The notes under the pieces are model-generated. The model saw only the letters and a list, made by a program, of their open reading frames with translations, was not told where the DNA came from and did no database searches. From Echiichthys vipera (Eukaryota; Chordata; Actinopteri; Perciformes; Trachinidae), in the NCBI GenBank assembly GCA_963691815.1, contig OY829650.1, positions 5,539,172-5,603,171 of the forward strand: DNA of 64,000 nt, given 5' to 3'. Shown one piece after another: positions 37,660 to 49,374 of the stretch. The first letter of the stretch is position 1; each line of letters begins with the position of its first letter. A program made the position numbers and the translations under genes.

Positions 37660-40600
37660 ACTTTTTTCTCTTTTGGTTAATGCTCGCTGCCAGACTTTCC
37701 CTCAGTCTGTCTCTACAATCCATCATCTTGAACAGCATCATCAATTGGGCAAATATTAATGCCATTCACAACCCCATCTCCTTCCCTCCACACACACACA
37801 CACACGCAGATGACATACTGGAGTGACAGCCCATAATTCTGCGTGCTCTGACCCTGACACGGTGAAACGTAAAACACTCTATTTAAAGGGCATAAGCAGG
37901 CTTTACAGGAATGCATGTCAACCTGTTCTCCTATATAAGAAGCGTACATACATACAGATGTCTTCAAGGTGTACTACTACACAAAATATGATTAAATACG
38001 CAATGAAATAAGTCATAACCGTTAATGAAAGCCCTCGCAAGGACAAAAAATACAAGCACACCCAGTTACTTGTTTCTAAAGTGCTGGTTTTCTTACTATG
38101 TGTGGGCAAGGGTATCTGTTTAGTGAAGCAGATGGCGATGGAGCGAGCAAAGGGAGGGAAAAAGAAGTAGTTGGGAGTCTCGTATGGAGGAGTTTATACT
38201 TTATGTCTCTCCAAATTGGAGCCCTTGGCACTTCCCGGTCTCACTCATACATACATGGCAGCAGCTCAATCTCGAGGCCCCTTTTCAGACGATCCCTATC
38301 TTGAAATCCACAACTGTGAATGTTCTTATTTGCATGTGTCACTGGGCATGAACTCGCCTATGGGTGCACACACGTGTCAAGTTTGGGGCGAGAGGGGTGG
38401 AGAGCATAAAAGAAATGAGAGCGCGGAGCAGCCGGGTGTAACGAGGAGTCACTTCATGTCTCTCCAAACTGGAACACTTGACTCCAGATCGTTGCTTATT
38501 TCTCATGCCACCCGCCTGCCAAGACAGATTATTATCCGACTGTACTTGGAAAGGGAGCCCTCTTGGTTTTCCTCTGCCAGTCTGCTCTTACTGGGATATG
38601 ATGGAGTACTTCAGGATGCACACTGCTGCCGGTGACGGGGACACATTGTCTGGGTCTGATTGTCCTTCCTTTATGCAATCAAGAAGACCTGGTTTGGCGA
38701 GATGGCACATTTCCTGGTCCAATTATTAACAATTGAACACACTTTCATGACTTACTATTATTTTGGCTTTGAGGAGTGAGCGTTACTGCAGGTTAGTGGT
38801 TGAGAGTCTTTCACCGCGCTTCCTGCAGCACTATTGTCTGGACTTCATATGACATTTCCTACACTTTCTTTCATTAATGTACTTAGGTGTCGAGTAGGAA
38901 AGGCTCAAAGAAGCACACAGTGTGAGGGCTGAGGCCTGTCCAAACAGCTGCTGAAAAGATTAACTACCTCTGAGATTTGTTCCAGTATCAACGAGAGAAA
39001 TGACAATGGGCTGTAGGGGAACATGTTAACATAGGGGAGAAAGCAGGGTTGGCAAATGTGTGCAAAGGGCATTTACAATCTTTTAGTATTTTACAGTACC
39101 ACTTTCTGGCAGCGCGGGGATCTGTTTCTGTACCAGGGGGGAAGACCTATGCTTGTTAGCTGAGGCATCCTATTTGTCTTGTTGGAACAAGCAAACATCA
39201 GAAATATTAAAGTAAAAATCTATATTCATACAGACCGCAGCTTGTTTGTTAGGTTGTCTGTTTTGGTTATCTCACAATGTACAGTATGTGGATGTGAGCT
39301 GTTCAATCCTCAACATTTCTCATCTTATAATAAGCTGCAGAATGAATGCAGGATGTAATGCAGGCTGTCATTTGATACATTATATATTGTACCTTAATAT
39401 GAACATGGATTTTTCAAGGATCCAGTATACTTTGTGAATATAGACCATGCATAAAGGCTGCAATTACTCCCACTATACAAAAGTGAAGCCAAAAGATCTG
39501 GAATACAGGCGCAACCAGACTCTGCGGAGTAGTAATGCGGAAATAGAGTGACGTTAGCTAAGTCCGGTCCATACACTCGTCTGACCAGTGATGAGTTGAT
39601 AGCTGTCAATCATGATGTTTCACCATGTTCAACTAATTAAAACTACACACATGAGAAAAACTTCAACACTTGAACAAACGATTGAACATGCATCCATTGA
39701 GGCATACTTTGTTTGTTGGGTCCATGTCCCATACAGGGTTTATAACCGATATTGCAGCCAGTCACCAGGGGGCGGTCAAGATATTTTGGTTTCACTTTTG
39801 GGCAACTACCAGGCCAGCCATCTTTATAAACAGTTTATGGTTAAAATGTTATTTTCAACGTAGATGCAGGCTGGTGTTCGCAAAAGAACATTTGCATTTT
39901 GCCACTCTAACAGATGCTGTGTTTTTGGTATTGCCTGTGATTTTTTCCATTATGTTATGTTTGTTGATTTATGACAGAATAAATCACATTCAATAAAAAT
40001 GCCGGGAAAATGCAGCTGCAAATAGCATTGTGACGTCAAGCTAATCATCATATAAACCATAACCATTCATCAACCGCCCCTGCCACCCTATTATCCAACA
40101 ATTAAGTTTATACATACGTACTAATTTCTGAATCCATCAGTTATCGGCATGACAACGATTTAGCCTCTGGGGGCAGCTGCCAATATTTCAGGTGTTCAAA
40201 AGCTAAAACATCATCAGCTGACTGGTTCTGAGATAGCATTTAGCCAATGCGATTCGCCTTTTTTGCTCTCCATGCATGCAACCAAAGCGTGCTCAACGTG
40301 ATTGGTGAAAACAACTCAGACTACAAATGGAAACCAGAAGGCTAAGAATACTAAAATGTGTGTCCTGATGCCTTTAGATTCTGCATTCATATCATGTATC
40401 AGTTTATAGAGATTGATATAGTACTAGTTTGCATCAGCAGGGAAAGAAATGTAAAGCTCCCTGGATTATGCTTTTTTTTTTCTATCCACATGTTAAGTGA
40501 ACTTTTTTTGGACCTGGATGTGCAGTTTTCAGTGGCGAGGTAGACGGGAGCATATAGTATGCTTCTCAACCACTGTGCCAGCAGCACACCCCCAAGTCAA

Positions 40601-42737
40601 GTTTGTAATTAAAAATATCTGCAGACACAAAATATTCATTGTTTGTACAATATATTTTATTTGTTTTCCAAAATATGATGAATGTTTATATGGTTCTGTC
40701 CAGGCAACTCAAAGCACTTGGTTTAGGTTGTGGTAACAGCGTCATCTTGTTTGAATGTTACTTTTTCATTATTGAACCAAAACCATGATCTTTCCCCAAA
40801 GCTTAAAACTAACTTTCCGTCAGAAAAGCACCGTTTCACTGCCCTCGCTGGGATAAAGTCTGTTTCACCTCTGACCACACCCAACAGTGATGTCACAATG
40901 AACTGACACACCCTGGAGTCAATTCATACAGCAATATTTTCAGCTGCTTTAAGTTGCTTTTTACTCAAAGTGTTTAAATTTAACTACACACGAGGTGCAG
41001 GATTAGAACTCCTGTCTCTGGTCCAACTGGATAAAACATCGCCAGTGAACATAATCCACTCAGTAATTACCTTTCCTCCAAAACATATTAGTGTCTATAA
41101 ACATCATTTATAGGGGCCAGGGTTCGTCCATGGCAGTTATTATGTAAACTGCTTCTCACATAGGCATGAATCACATACAAACTGTAGCATTATACTGCAT
41201 CAGGGTCCATACACAGAGGCTTCTTCTTTTTTTCTGAGGAAGAAGTCATTACTCACTTGATGTAGGCAGAAAAAACACAGAGGAGTTCTTCTCACTTGCA
41301 TGATTAAACCTGACCTTTTCTAAATACAGTGCACCGAGTTGGTCTGAGGATTTGAATAAATGGCCTGAGATTTCTAATTAAGCTCCACTAATGTGTGAAA
41401 GCAGCACTATGATCTCAGCAGGACCTCCCTCTTTGGAAAAGAGGGAAAAACGGATTTTTACAGCATATACTTTTGCATCTCTGGGTTTGTTTTGTTCTTT
41501 TTATGCAATTCATGGTCAAACACAATGATGGAAATTATACTGATAAGGCATTTCCAGTTGCAACAAAGGTTGAGAGCAATACAGTTTTCTATATATCATT
41601 GCTACGGTTAAAGTCTGGTTGTGGTGTTCATCAAGTCAAGAAGGCCCTCGGTGTAGGAAAGCAATTTTGAACTATTAGGTTCAACAATCTCAGAGGGACA
41701 ACATAACTGTTGAAACTGTTTTACACATGTCAACACCACAAGACATGTTGAATTTAAAGTAAGGAGACGGAAACAACTTGCTCTTTTGCCCTTACGCTAT
41801 TGGTATTGTTCTCACTGGGGTTTGTAGGAGAGCAAGAGAAGGCCTGTTCAGCAAATTTGGGCACACCTAAAAACACTGCAACACATACTAACTAATGAAA
41901 ATATCTCATTTTGTTTCTCACAATGGACATTTGAGGTACCTTTACTGGTCCAGAATGACAGGAAATGCTGTGGACATATTTGTCACGAGTCTCCATTTTG
42001 CTAGTGTGTCTGCTTGGATGCTGACTGATGGAGTTGACAGCGAGGCCTGGTTTCTGTCAGCGTCAAAATGGATGGAGGTCAAGGTTCAGCCAGGAAGTTA
42101 TAGAGTGATGCTGTCGGTGAGATGGAAAGACAAACACAGAGGGGGAAGGAGATGAAAGGAGACAAGAGAGATTGATAGCGGTGCGTGATGCTGACAGAAT
42201 TTTTTTTTCTAAACATAAAAGGTAAAAATGGTGCAGATACAGAGAGCGATGCTACGCTGGCCCATACGGTGGTAATATGTCATATGTTAACATGACAACA
42301 ATGTGTGAAGACAGGTTCACATAGGCCTATATATTACAAGCACCCCAAACTTAAACAGTAGTTTACTAGCACAGCTGATGCGGCATAGACCATCTAACTT
42401 ATGGCTAATCAAAAATTTGGATAAAAGATGGAGCATGGGCTATGCTAGCTACCTCTTACAGCACCCACCTGACACGCAAAGCAGCCATTCTCTTATTGAA
42501 GCCAAACTTGCCGCCTTAAAATGATTTTAACAGGTGAGTTATATAAAAAGGCACCAAATTAGCTATTAGCTATTAGCACTCATTTTTGTCATAGATAATA
42601 CTTTGCATCAGGTTTTACTTGCATAGCTGGGATATGTGAAACTTTAGCAAACAGCATGGGATATTAGCGTTAGCAGTTCACAAGCTAATGTAAGTGTTAG
42701 CTAATAGCATGAGCAATTCATACACTACTGAATGTGT
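37660..42737. other. Long non-coding stretch with old repeats
   Basis: Mostly unique. About 39755-39860 ('gccagtcaccagggggcg', 'ccatctttataaacagttta') resembles a dispersed teleost repeat. About 40239-40345 shares ordered phrases with 23305-23400 (gcatgcaaccaaagc; attggt). About 40700-40920 ('aaccaaaaccatgatctttc') also has repeat wording. None shows clear ends or target duplications. Confidence 0.4.
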
Positions 42738-43392
42738 TTAAAGAGGACGTAAAGAGATGTTTTCTGTCTTTTCTGGCCTATGAATGTAGTTATAATGTTT
42801 TATAGTCATGTTAAATAATACGTCAAATAATAAAGTACTTGCATTTAGACGTGAGCCCTTGCCGACTGTCTGGGTTGGCTGCGCTCAGCTCTGAGAGCTA
42901 GAAGAATCATGACTTCCCTATTGGTCATGTTGCTATATACCGGCTCAAACTGTAAGCTGTAAGTCCGGTCACTTTTATGTTTTTTTGGTGTTTATTTTGG
43001 AAGTTAACCTGATAAAGCTAATGTTAGCATGTTGTGCAGCTAACGTGGCTAGCATCAATACAGATGGTGCTTTCAGCTGCTGAGGTAAATAATTCTGTAT
43101 TCGGTAAGGGGCATAATATTTCCCGGTACGCAGCATAAACAGTTGGCCAATCACAGCAGAGCAGACCAGCCGACCAATCAGAGCACACTGGGCTTTTCGG
43201 GGGGGGGGGGGGGGGGCAGAATCTTAGAGAGAGCCTGCCACACAGAGGTGCTTCATGGGTGCTGCAGCAATGGACAATAGGAGAAATATAATGTGTTTTT
43301 TTAAAGATCACAGCATGGTAACCTATTGTAGTTGCCTCGAAAAAAATACAAATTTGACCCTGAAATCTAGCATAATAGGGCATCTTTGAGGT
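42738..43392. repeat. DNA-transposon-like dispersed repeat with G17 run
   Basis: The ordered phrases 'ggccaatcacagcagagca', 'ccaatcagagcacactgggc', a G run, 'gaaatataatgtgttttttt', then 'gaccctgaaatctagcataa' and 'agggcatcttt' match a familiar teleost non-autonomous DNA element by wording. The ends are uncertain and no target duplication was found. The 17-base G run (43200-43216) is pure and may form a quadruplex or block polymerases. Confidence 0.5.
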
Positions 43393-45085
43393 TATCATTT
43401 AAAGTCAGTAGAGCCTGTTGAATGATTACCAACGTCATGTCACGGTATTTTAGGGCCTCGGTTGTGCCCTTTTTTCTGTATTTAGGATGTGTTAAATAAT
43501 ATTGGTAAAAGCTGGTATACTAGCAGAGCTATGTCTGTCAGCCTTTAATTAGTGTATTACAGTTAGAGGTACAGTAATTCAAGGTATTATTCAAGGCTCA
43601 TACAGGTGTGAAAAGATCTCTAATGTAATATGAAACCGAAAGAGAGGAAGTGGAAATATTTGGGTTCCTTGTTCTGTTCTTCTTTCATGTGAAACAGAGC
43701 AATGACATAAAACATGTCACCAGTTACAGAGTTTTAAGAGCAAAAATTTAAATGATTTCATGAAAAATAGAATATAATTTGTTTACAAGAGGATGTCTCC
43801 TTCCATTAAGTTACAGTAAGTAGAACAATATGTTTTATTTCAAGCAGCTTGTCAGAAGTGTTACACATCGAAGGGAGTGATTGTATTTATTGCTCAGCTG
43901 TGATTTTTATGGGATGTGAATGGTCGTAATGTGTCGTGGGGTTTCACCATATGTGGCTGAGAATATGGAAGCGTTGTGCTGCTTGTTGCCCTGTGTACCG
44001 CACACAAACAAACGCTGATTCATGAGAACTAGGCCGCCATAATCAATCATCTTCAAACTTGTATTTATCAGGGAACAGCGTGTGTGACAAGCGAGATCAG
44101 CCAGCTGTCTGAGGAAAACACGCACAAACATAGACACGGTTATTCTCACACATGCACAGTAAAGGCAAATTTATACTGAGGAACTTTAAAATTCACATAC
44201 ACGAACCTTAATAATCGTGCGCACACACACACACACACACACACTCACACACACACAACAGGGAAAAGAGCAATCAGCAGCACCAGGGAAGTGTGGTATT
44301 TCCTGCACTGCTGACACATTTTCACGACACACACGCCCTCATCACCCCGACTTCCCTTAACAAATGTGCAGAGCAGGCCCCTGGATGTATACAGTGCTGC
44401 GAACAGTTCTGTCTTGTTGATTTAGCACTTAAGGGGGAAAAAAGTATATGAGAAAAAGAGAGAGAGGAAAAAAAATCTACTGAGGTGAATTTTGAATTTG
44501 AAATGGCTCAAGAGGATGTGACTACAAGGGGCAAATTGTAGATTAGCTCATGGAACGATCGAGACACTTCCACCAGCTCAGTTTAATGATTTAGTGTTTT
44601 TTAGGGACATGAAGCCACGACCGTGCATCTCCTATGATTTCACAGTGGCTGCTTACCAAATGTCAGTCGTCACGCTGATCCCACGTCAGGCGTAAGTAAA
44701 TAAAGTGTCGAGGGCTTTCATTAAGAGTAACCTTATCTGCTGAGCCTGGACATTCATACGGTAAATCTGCTTCATGTGACACAGGGAGACGTGAACGAAA
44801 ACGCAGGCTCATCCCTCAGCAGGTGGTAGCAGATGATGGTGATGAAGAGGGAAGGTGGATCCGTGTAAAGGTTGTTCACCATCAGCCTTTTATTACTTCT
44901 ATTAAACAGAACATGAAACCAGGCGATTACCTGCCACGCTCCAGCGTCAAAGCGAATCGCAAAATGATTCGCCTTTTAAATGAGGGCTTCATAAATGGAG
45001 AACTATTTCACTAATTGTCACTGTTGTAGGAACGAAGCTCGTATCTCTCGAATGTCAACCTTTTAACCTGGAAGCAGTTTGTTTA
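43393..45085. other. Non-coding stretch, possible conserved element
   Basis: Holds a CA tract (listed separately). The segment 44560-45010 has balanced composition, no repeat character and several homeobox-like TAATGA/ATTA and TGATTT motifs. Its open frame 44823-45014 has no recognised family. Confidence 0.3.
44220..44258. repeat. (CA)n microsatellite
   Basis: CA run with one TC interruption. Confidence 0.9.
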
Positions 45086-45812
45086 ATGGACTTTAAAGGT
45101 CGGGGAATTTTCTCAACCTTTTGGAAGCTCCTCGTACGGAAACAAAGAAAAACAGAATTAAGTTTGACTCCTTTATTTCAAAAATTACAAATTCTTACTA
45201 TTTACGACATCAATATTTCTCAAATATGTGTTTTTATTTATAAGATCCAGTCAAGTGAAGGGAGTATTCCTGAGCATTTCAAGACTTACTTTAAAGCAAA
45301 TTCACAGGTCCATTCCCACTCAACTCGTCAATCTTCACATCTTCATCCTCCTAAATTTCTTACTAGTAGAGGTCAATTTTCAATAAGATTTAGGGTTTTA
45401 GGTCCCATCTGGCAAAGAACTGTTCCTCCATAACTCGCTATAAAAGAAACTTAAAAGATCATTTAATGGTTGCTTTGTAATTGCGGTTTTCATGTATCGT
45501 TGTTAATTCTTTACACATTTGTCCATTTACATATTATATACTCTCTCTTTGCTTTTATATTGTATGTTATTATTTTCTTTTTTTATTATATATAATTTCT
45601 TACTATTAACTTATTTCTTTATGTACTTTTTGTTTTTGTATCTTAATTTTGTGTTTCTTTATAATATTGTGAAATTTGAACATTATTTAGGAGGAGGCTT
45701 CAAATCAGCCCACTGAGTTTTTCTGCCTCTTCCTGCGCTGTGTGTTATTTCTCTTCTTTGTCAGTATTTGTGTATTTTTTTTAAAATTGTGCTAAATAAA
45801 TAAAACATAAAA
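45086..45812 (+). pseudogene. LINE 3' end: RT C-terminus plus 3' UTR
   Basis: The frame to 45433 contains LFQKLQILTIYDIN, ICVFIYKIQSSEG, IHSHSTRQ-like residues (VHSHSTRQ) and FSIRFRVLGPIWQRTVP. This is the end of a common teleost non-LTR reverse transcriptase ('L.IL.IYDLN..Q..VFMYK', 'HSH.TR', 'F.I...GP..WN.LP'). After the stop comes a T-rich 3' UTR with 'aggaggaggcttcaaatcagcccactgag' wording (near 45690) and an end in 'aaataaataaaac' (45795-45807). Only the 3' part is present, so it is a truncated insertion. Upstream of about 45130 the assignment is weak. Confidence 0.75.
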
Positions 45813-46564
45813 CCTAAGTTCAAAGCAAAATGCAAGTTTGGTTCGTCGAACACAAAAAAGACCCAATCAGTATTTTTCTCTGACCAAATAAAGCACAGGG
45901 AGAATTCTGCATATGATTGGAATATATAGGAGATATATAGGAGTTTTACTTTTGGTGCGGAGGAACACTTTTGTCCTTTAATTCCTCCAACTGCTCCTGT
46001 AACATTGGCTAAATAAAACGCTTAAATCTTTGTGAGGCTGTAAACAACCAATAAAACATCTTTGCTGTCTTTGTATCCTCTTTGAACAAGTAGAAGGACA
46101 TGAAAGTGTCACGGCTGATAACTGTTGCTGAGTAAATCAGTTCTAAAAGGGTATAGAAAAATCACTCCTGACCAAAGTGTTTTCTTTTATACCTATTGTT
46201 ATAGTTACAGTTTTTGATAATCATACCTTCAATACTGTATCCACACACTCTTAGCACAGCATAGGAAAGCACATTAATAACACCGGATAAGTGTGTTGTC
46301 ATATTTATACACAAGATGGATATTTCACATGTTTTCTCGTTGTCCACTGAGGGCACAATATAAAACTCATTGCAAGGCGACCTGCACAAACTCTTGCATT
46401 AGTTTTACACAAGACAGATCCTTCACTCGGCTGATCCTAGAGATAACGGAGTGAAGCTTGAACGAAACCATCAGTGCTGTTTTGTTTACATGGAGTATGG
46501 AGTATAGCAAAATAGGCTTTATCATGGGGTTATTTGATAAAATGGGGCCGCTGCTTCTTTGCAT
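45813..46564. other. Non-coding stretch
   Basis: AT-rich. Nothing recognised. Confidence 0.45.
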
Positions 46565-46803
46565 TGAAAGGAGCCAGTTGAGGTGGTTCAGGATCATCTA
46601 GTAAGGATGCCCCCTGGGCGCCTCCCTAGGGAGGTGTTCCAGGCACGTCCAGCTGGGAGGAGGCCTCGGGGAAGACCCAGGACCAGGTGGAGAGATTAGA
46701 TCTCGCAACTGGTTAATGTGGCCCGGGAAAGGGAAGTTTGGGGTCCCCTGCTAAAGCTGTTGCCCCCGCGACCCGACCCCAGGTAAGAGGTTGAAGATGA
46801 GAT
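46565..46803 (+). pseudogene. LINE C-terminal end (RMPPGRLP type), relic
   Basis: One frame reads RMPPGRLPREVFQARPAGRR, then PRGRPRTRWRD, a stop, and LLPPRPDPR. This is the very common teleost LINE ending 'LRWFGH..RMPPGRLP.EVF.A.P.GRRPRGRPRTRWRDY...LLPPRPDP' followed by a GATG-type tail. Here the tail is the short 'gaagatgagatgagag' (46794-46809). A frameshift precedes the RMPP motif, and a TAG replaces the codon after TRWRD. The middle part is shortened. Confidence 0.8.
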
Positions 46804-46919
46804 GAGAGATGGGGTTATTTTATACAAGCTATTTATTTATTGAATTTCCAGAAAATGTGTGGCTTTTGTTGTGTGCCTGGTCAAAAATGACCCTGAGACA
46901 ATCTTCTTACCCAGGTGGT

Positions 46920-47235
46920 GTACATTCATTCATTCATCTTCAACCACTTGCCGATCCCAGCTGACATCGGGCGTAAGGCGGGGACCGGACGCCAGACGCC
47001 AGTCTATCGCAGGGCACATAGAGACGCACAGAGACAGACAACCATTCACACCTACGGGCAATTTTAGAGTCATCAATGAACCAAACACGTGCATGTCTTT
47101 GGACTGTGGGAGGAAACCGGAGAACCCGGAGAAAACCCACGCACACACGGGGACAACATACACACAGAAATGGGATGCGAGCCTGGAACTTTCTCGCTGT
47201 GAGGCGACAGTGCTTACCACTACACCACCGTGTAG
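46920..47235 (-). mobile_element. tRNA-derived SINE (family C) with 10-bp target duplication
   Basis: On the minus strand: head 'ggtggtgtagtggtaagcac' (A box; plus-strand 47210-47229), B-box region 'caggctcgcatccc', body 'gtttcctcccacagtccaaa' and 'cgtaggtgtgaatggttgt', and tail of ATGA units (plus-strand 'cattcattcattcatc', 46924). CCCAGGTGGT occurs on both sides (46910-46919 and 47236-47245), a clean target-site duplication. Short deletions shorten the middle compared with the 20.4-kb copy. Confidence 0.9.
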
Positions 47236-47745
47236 CCCAGGTGGTATCAACTTCCTGAAAATATAAACAAAGGCAATGTTTAATGTTTTAAAACTCATCA
47301 AATTTCAAGTTAAAATAGAATTCATAGCTCCAATTACTTACTAACTCCCACACTTCACTTCAGTACCATATGTGTTGGCGCTGTACAGGAGAACAGAGTG
47401 TGTAGAAGTGGTTTCCTGTCAGTCAGACAAATATAGTTCAGAAGGGAGAAATGCATTGGGCCTGATGCAAAAAGAGATTTGGCATGAATTTGTGATACAC
47501 AAACACAATCATGACTGCAGATTGGCACAGGGGATGTCTTGAACACACATGCACATGCTCCCGCTCTCTCTCTCTCTTGCACACACACCTACAATGATTT
47601 CCCCCCAGACTCCATGTCCTCCACAGCCGAACACATGTCATTTGTATGCCGCCCCTCCAGCACACTGACAGAACGGCATTTGGAAACACTCATCTCCTGA
47701 TCACATCCCCGCTCTGCTCCCTGTTATTCCCAGACAGGTGTCCCT

Positions 47746-47772
47746 ACACACACACACACACACACACACACA
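47746..47772. repeat. (CA)n microsatellite
   Basis: About 13 uninterrupted units. Confidence 0.92.
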
Positions 47773-47973
47773 GACTTACACTTAATTCAATATTATATAC
47801 TCACATATTAAAATATAATCTGATTAGAAAAAAAAACCTCATGCATGAGCCAACATACTCAAACAAACTTGTGCATACATGTGCTCACACAAGCACGTTC
47901 ACATCTCTATGGCAACCGTTGAGCTCTGACATGAGTGTGTTGCTTCTTCATTATGTGTTCTGTGTGACCAGGA

Positions 47974-48016
<43 letters not shown>
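47974..48016. repeat. (CA)n microsatellite
   Basis: About 21 uninterrupted units. Confidence 0.94.
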
Positions 48017-48020
<4 letters not shown>

Positions 48021-48910
48021 GACATGTGTTTGGCAATGAGGGTCCTTCCATTCCACTGACTAATGTCTCTCTGTTTTCTTGTTAGCACTTGTCTGCGTGT
48101 GTGTGGTTTTGCGCATGAATGTGTGCGTTCAACCAGTACATGCAGAATACTCCTGTTTCTGGCTGCATTCATGTGTGTGATAAATAAAGCAAAGAAATAC
48201 ATTAACACAAACTTGTGTCCCTATTCTGTGTGTGCATCTGCTGTGAACTGGGTTAAAACGCGTGGCTGCTTCTAACCCAGGTAACAAGAGAGTGGTGCCT
48301 GGGTGATATGGTGATATGTGAAGGGTCATGCACAATCTCCCCACCCATATGGAGGTTACCACACACACTCAAATGTGCTCACACCAAACAGGAATGGGGT
48401 AATTAATAGCCCCTCTACGCATCACTGATACACCCAGGAGACTTGGTATTTAAGGAGGGTCTCACACACACTTTATTAGAGCAGGTGTGTGTGCCTTGGG
48501 GTTTGGGTGGAGTTAATATTGTGTGTGGCTGTCATTCCAGCTGTTGACATTTCCTAGAACTCATCCTCTAAATTTACAAAATAACTAAACAATTAATAAC
48601 CCCTTAATGGGATATTTCGTTCAAAAAATCTTGTTCTATCACTCCACTCATACAAACTGGTTTTATTATCTCTACCGGCTGCTGCCTGCTGAGAAACGAC
48701 TACAACTCTTTGAAAGGCGCTGCGCCCGCCAGCTTTTCTGGCACAACTGAGCGCAAAAAAATGGCTCAACTTACCAAAAAAAGCCCAAGGATGAGAGGTC
48801 AACCGCTTTTACCTCAGCCAACCGCATCGAAGAAGTGCGTCCACAAGAGACAACAAAAATAGAGAAATGCCGGCAGAGAAATTGGTCATCGGAGGTAAAT
48901 GCTGTCAAGT

Positions 48911-49374
48911 GATCGTGTATCTTTAGGTAGTTAAGGGAATGTGTAACATAGCAACTGGAGTACTACGTGTACTCTGTTGTTCACAGGAACAAGGGGTTCT
49001 GCTTTTTGTACTGAATGAACACAGCACAGGTTTGTACAGTTGTATTGCCCCAGTCTAGGGGGCCTAGGACACAACATGAGAAAGCCCCATCTTCCCCAAG
49101 TCCCAAGTGGCCACAAACAATGATTTGGTTGAATACTAATAAAAAGGTTTTATTCACAAAAACAGTTAAAGTGACAACAATAGATAATGATATATATATA
49201 AGCTGAGCTATAGGCTTCAGGGTGGACTAAGGCCAAAATAACAAACAAAAGGTTCCTGTCTAGGAAATAATAAACCTTACCTAACCAAACTTACGAAGAA
49301 ACAAACGACACACGATTTACCTCCCTAACTAAATAAACAGGAAAAAACAATGTTAACAAAAGTGACAGTCCACC
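48911..49374. other. Left flank of minisatellite, G-poor at its end
   Basis: From about 49215 the plus strand is already rich in A and C and poor in G (aataacaaacaaaagg; cctaaccaaacttacg), like the array that follows. The array may have grown out of this skewed sequence. There is no gene here. Confidence 0.45.

Larger units (their letters stand above)
47246..48910. other. Non-coding stretch with CA tracts
   Basis: Besides the CA tracts listed separately nothing is recognised. The open frame 48593-48802 on the minus strand has no family motif. Confidence 0.4.

Noticed and set aside
38171..38635. 154-codon plus-strand frame
   Set aside because: No motif, signal or conserved-looking block, and overlapping frames are equally plausible.
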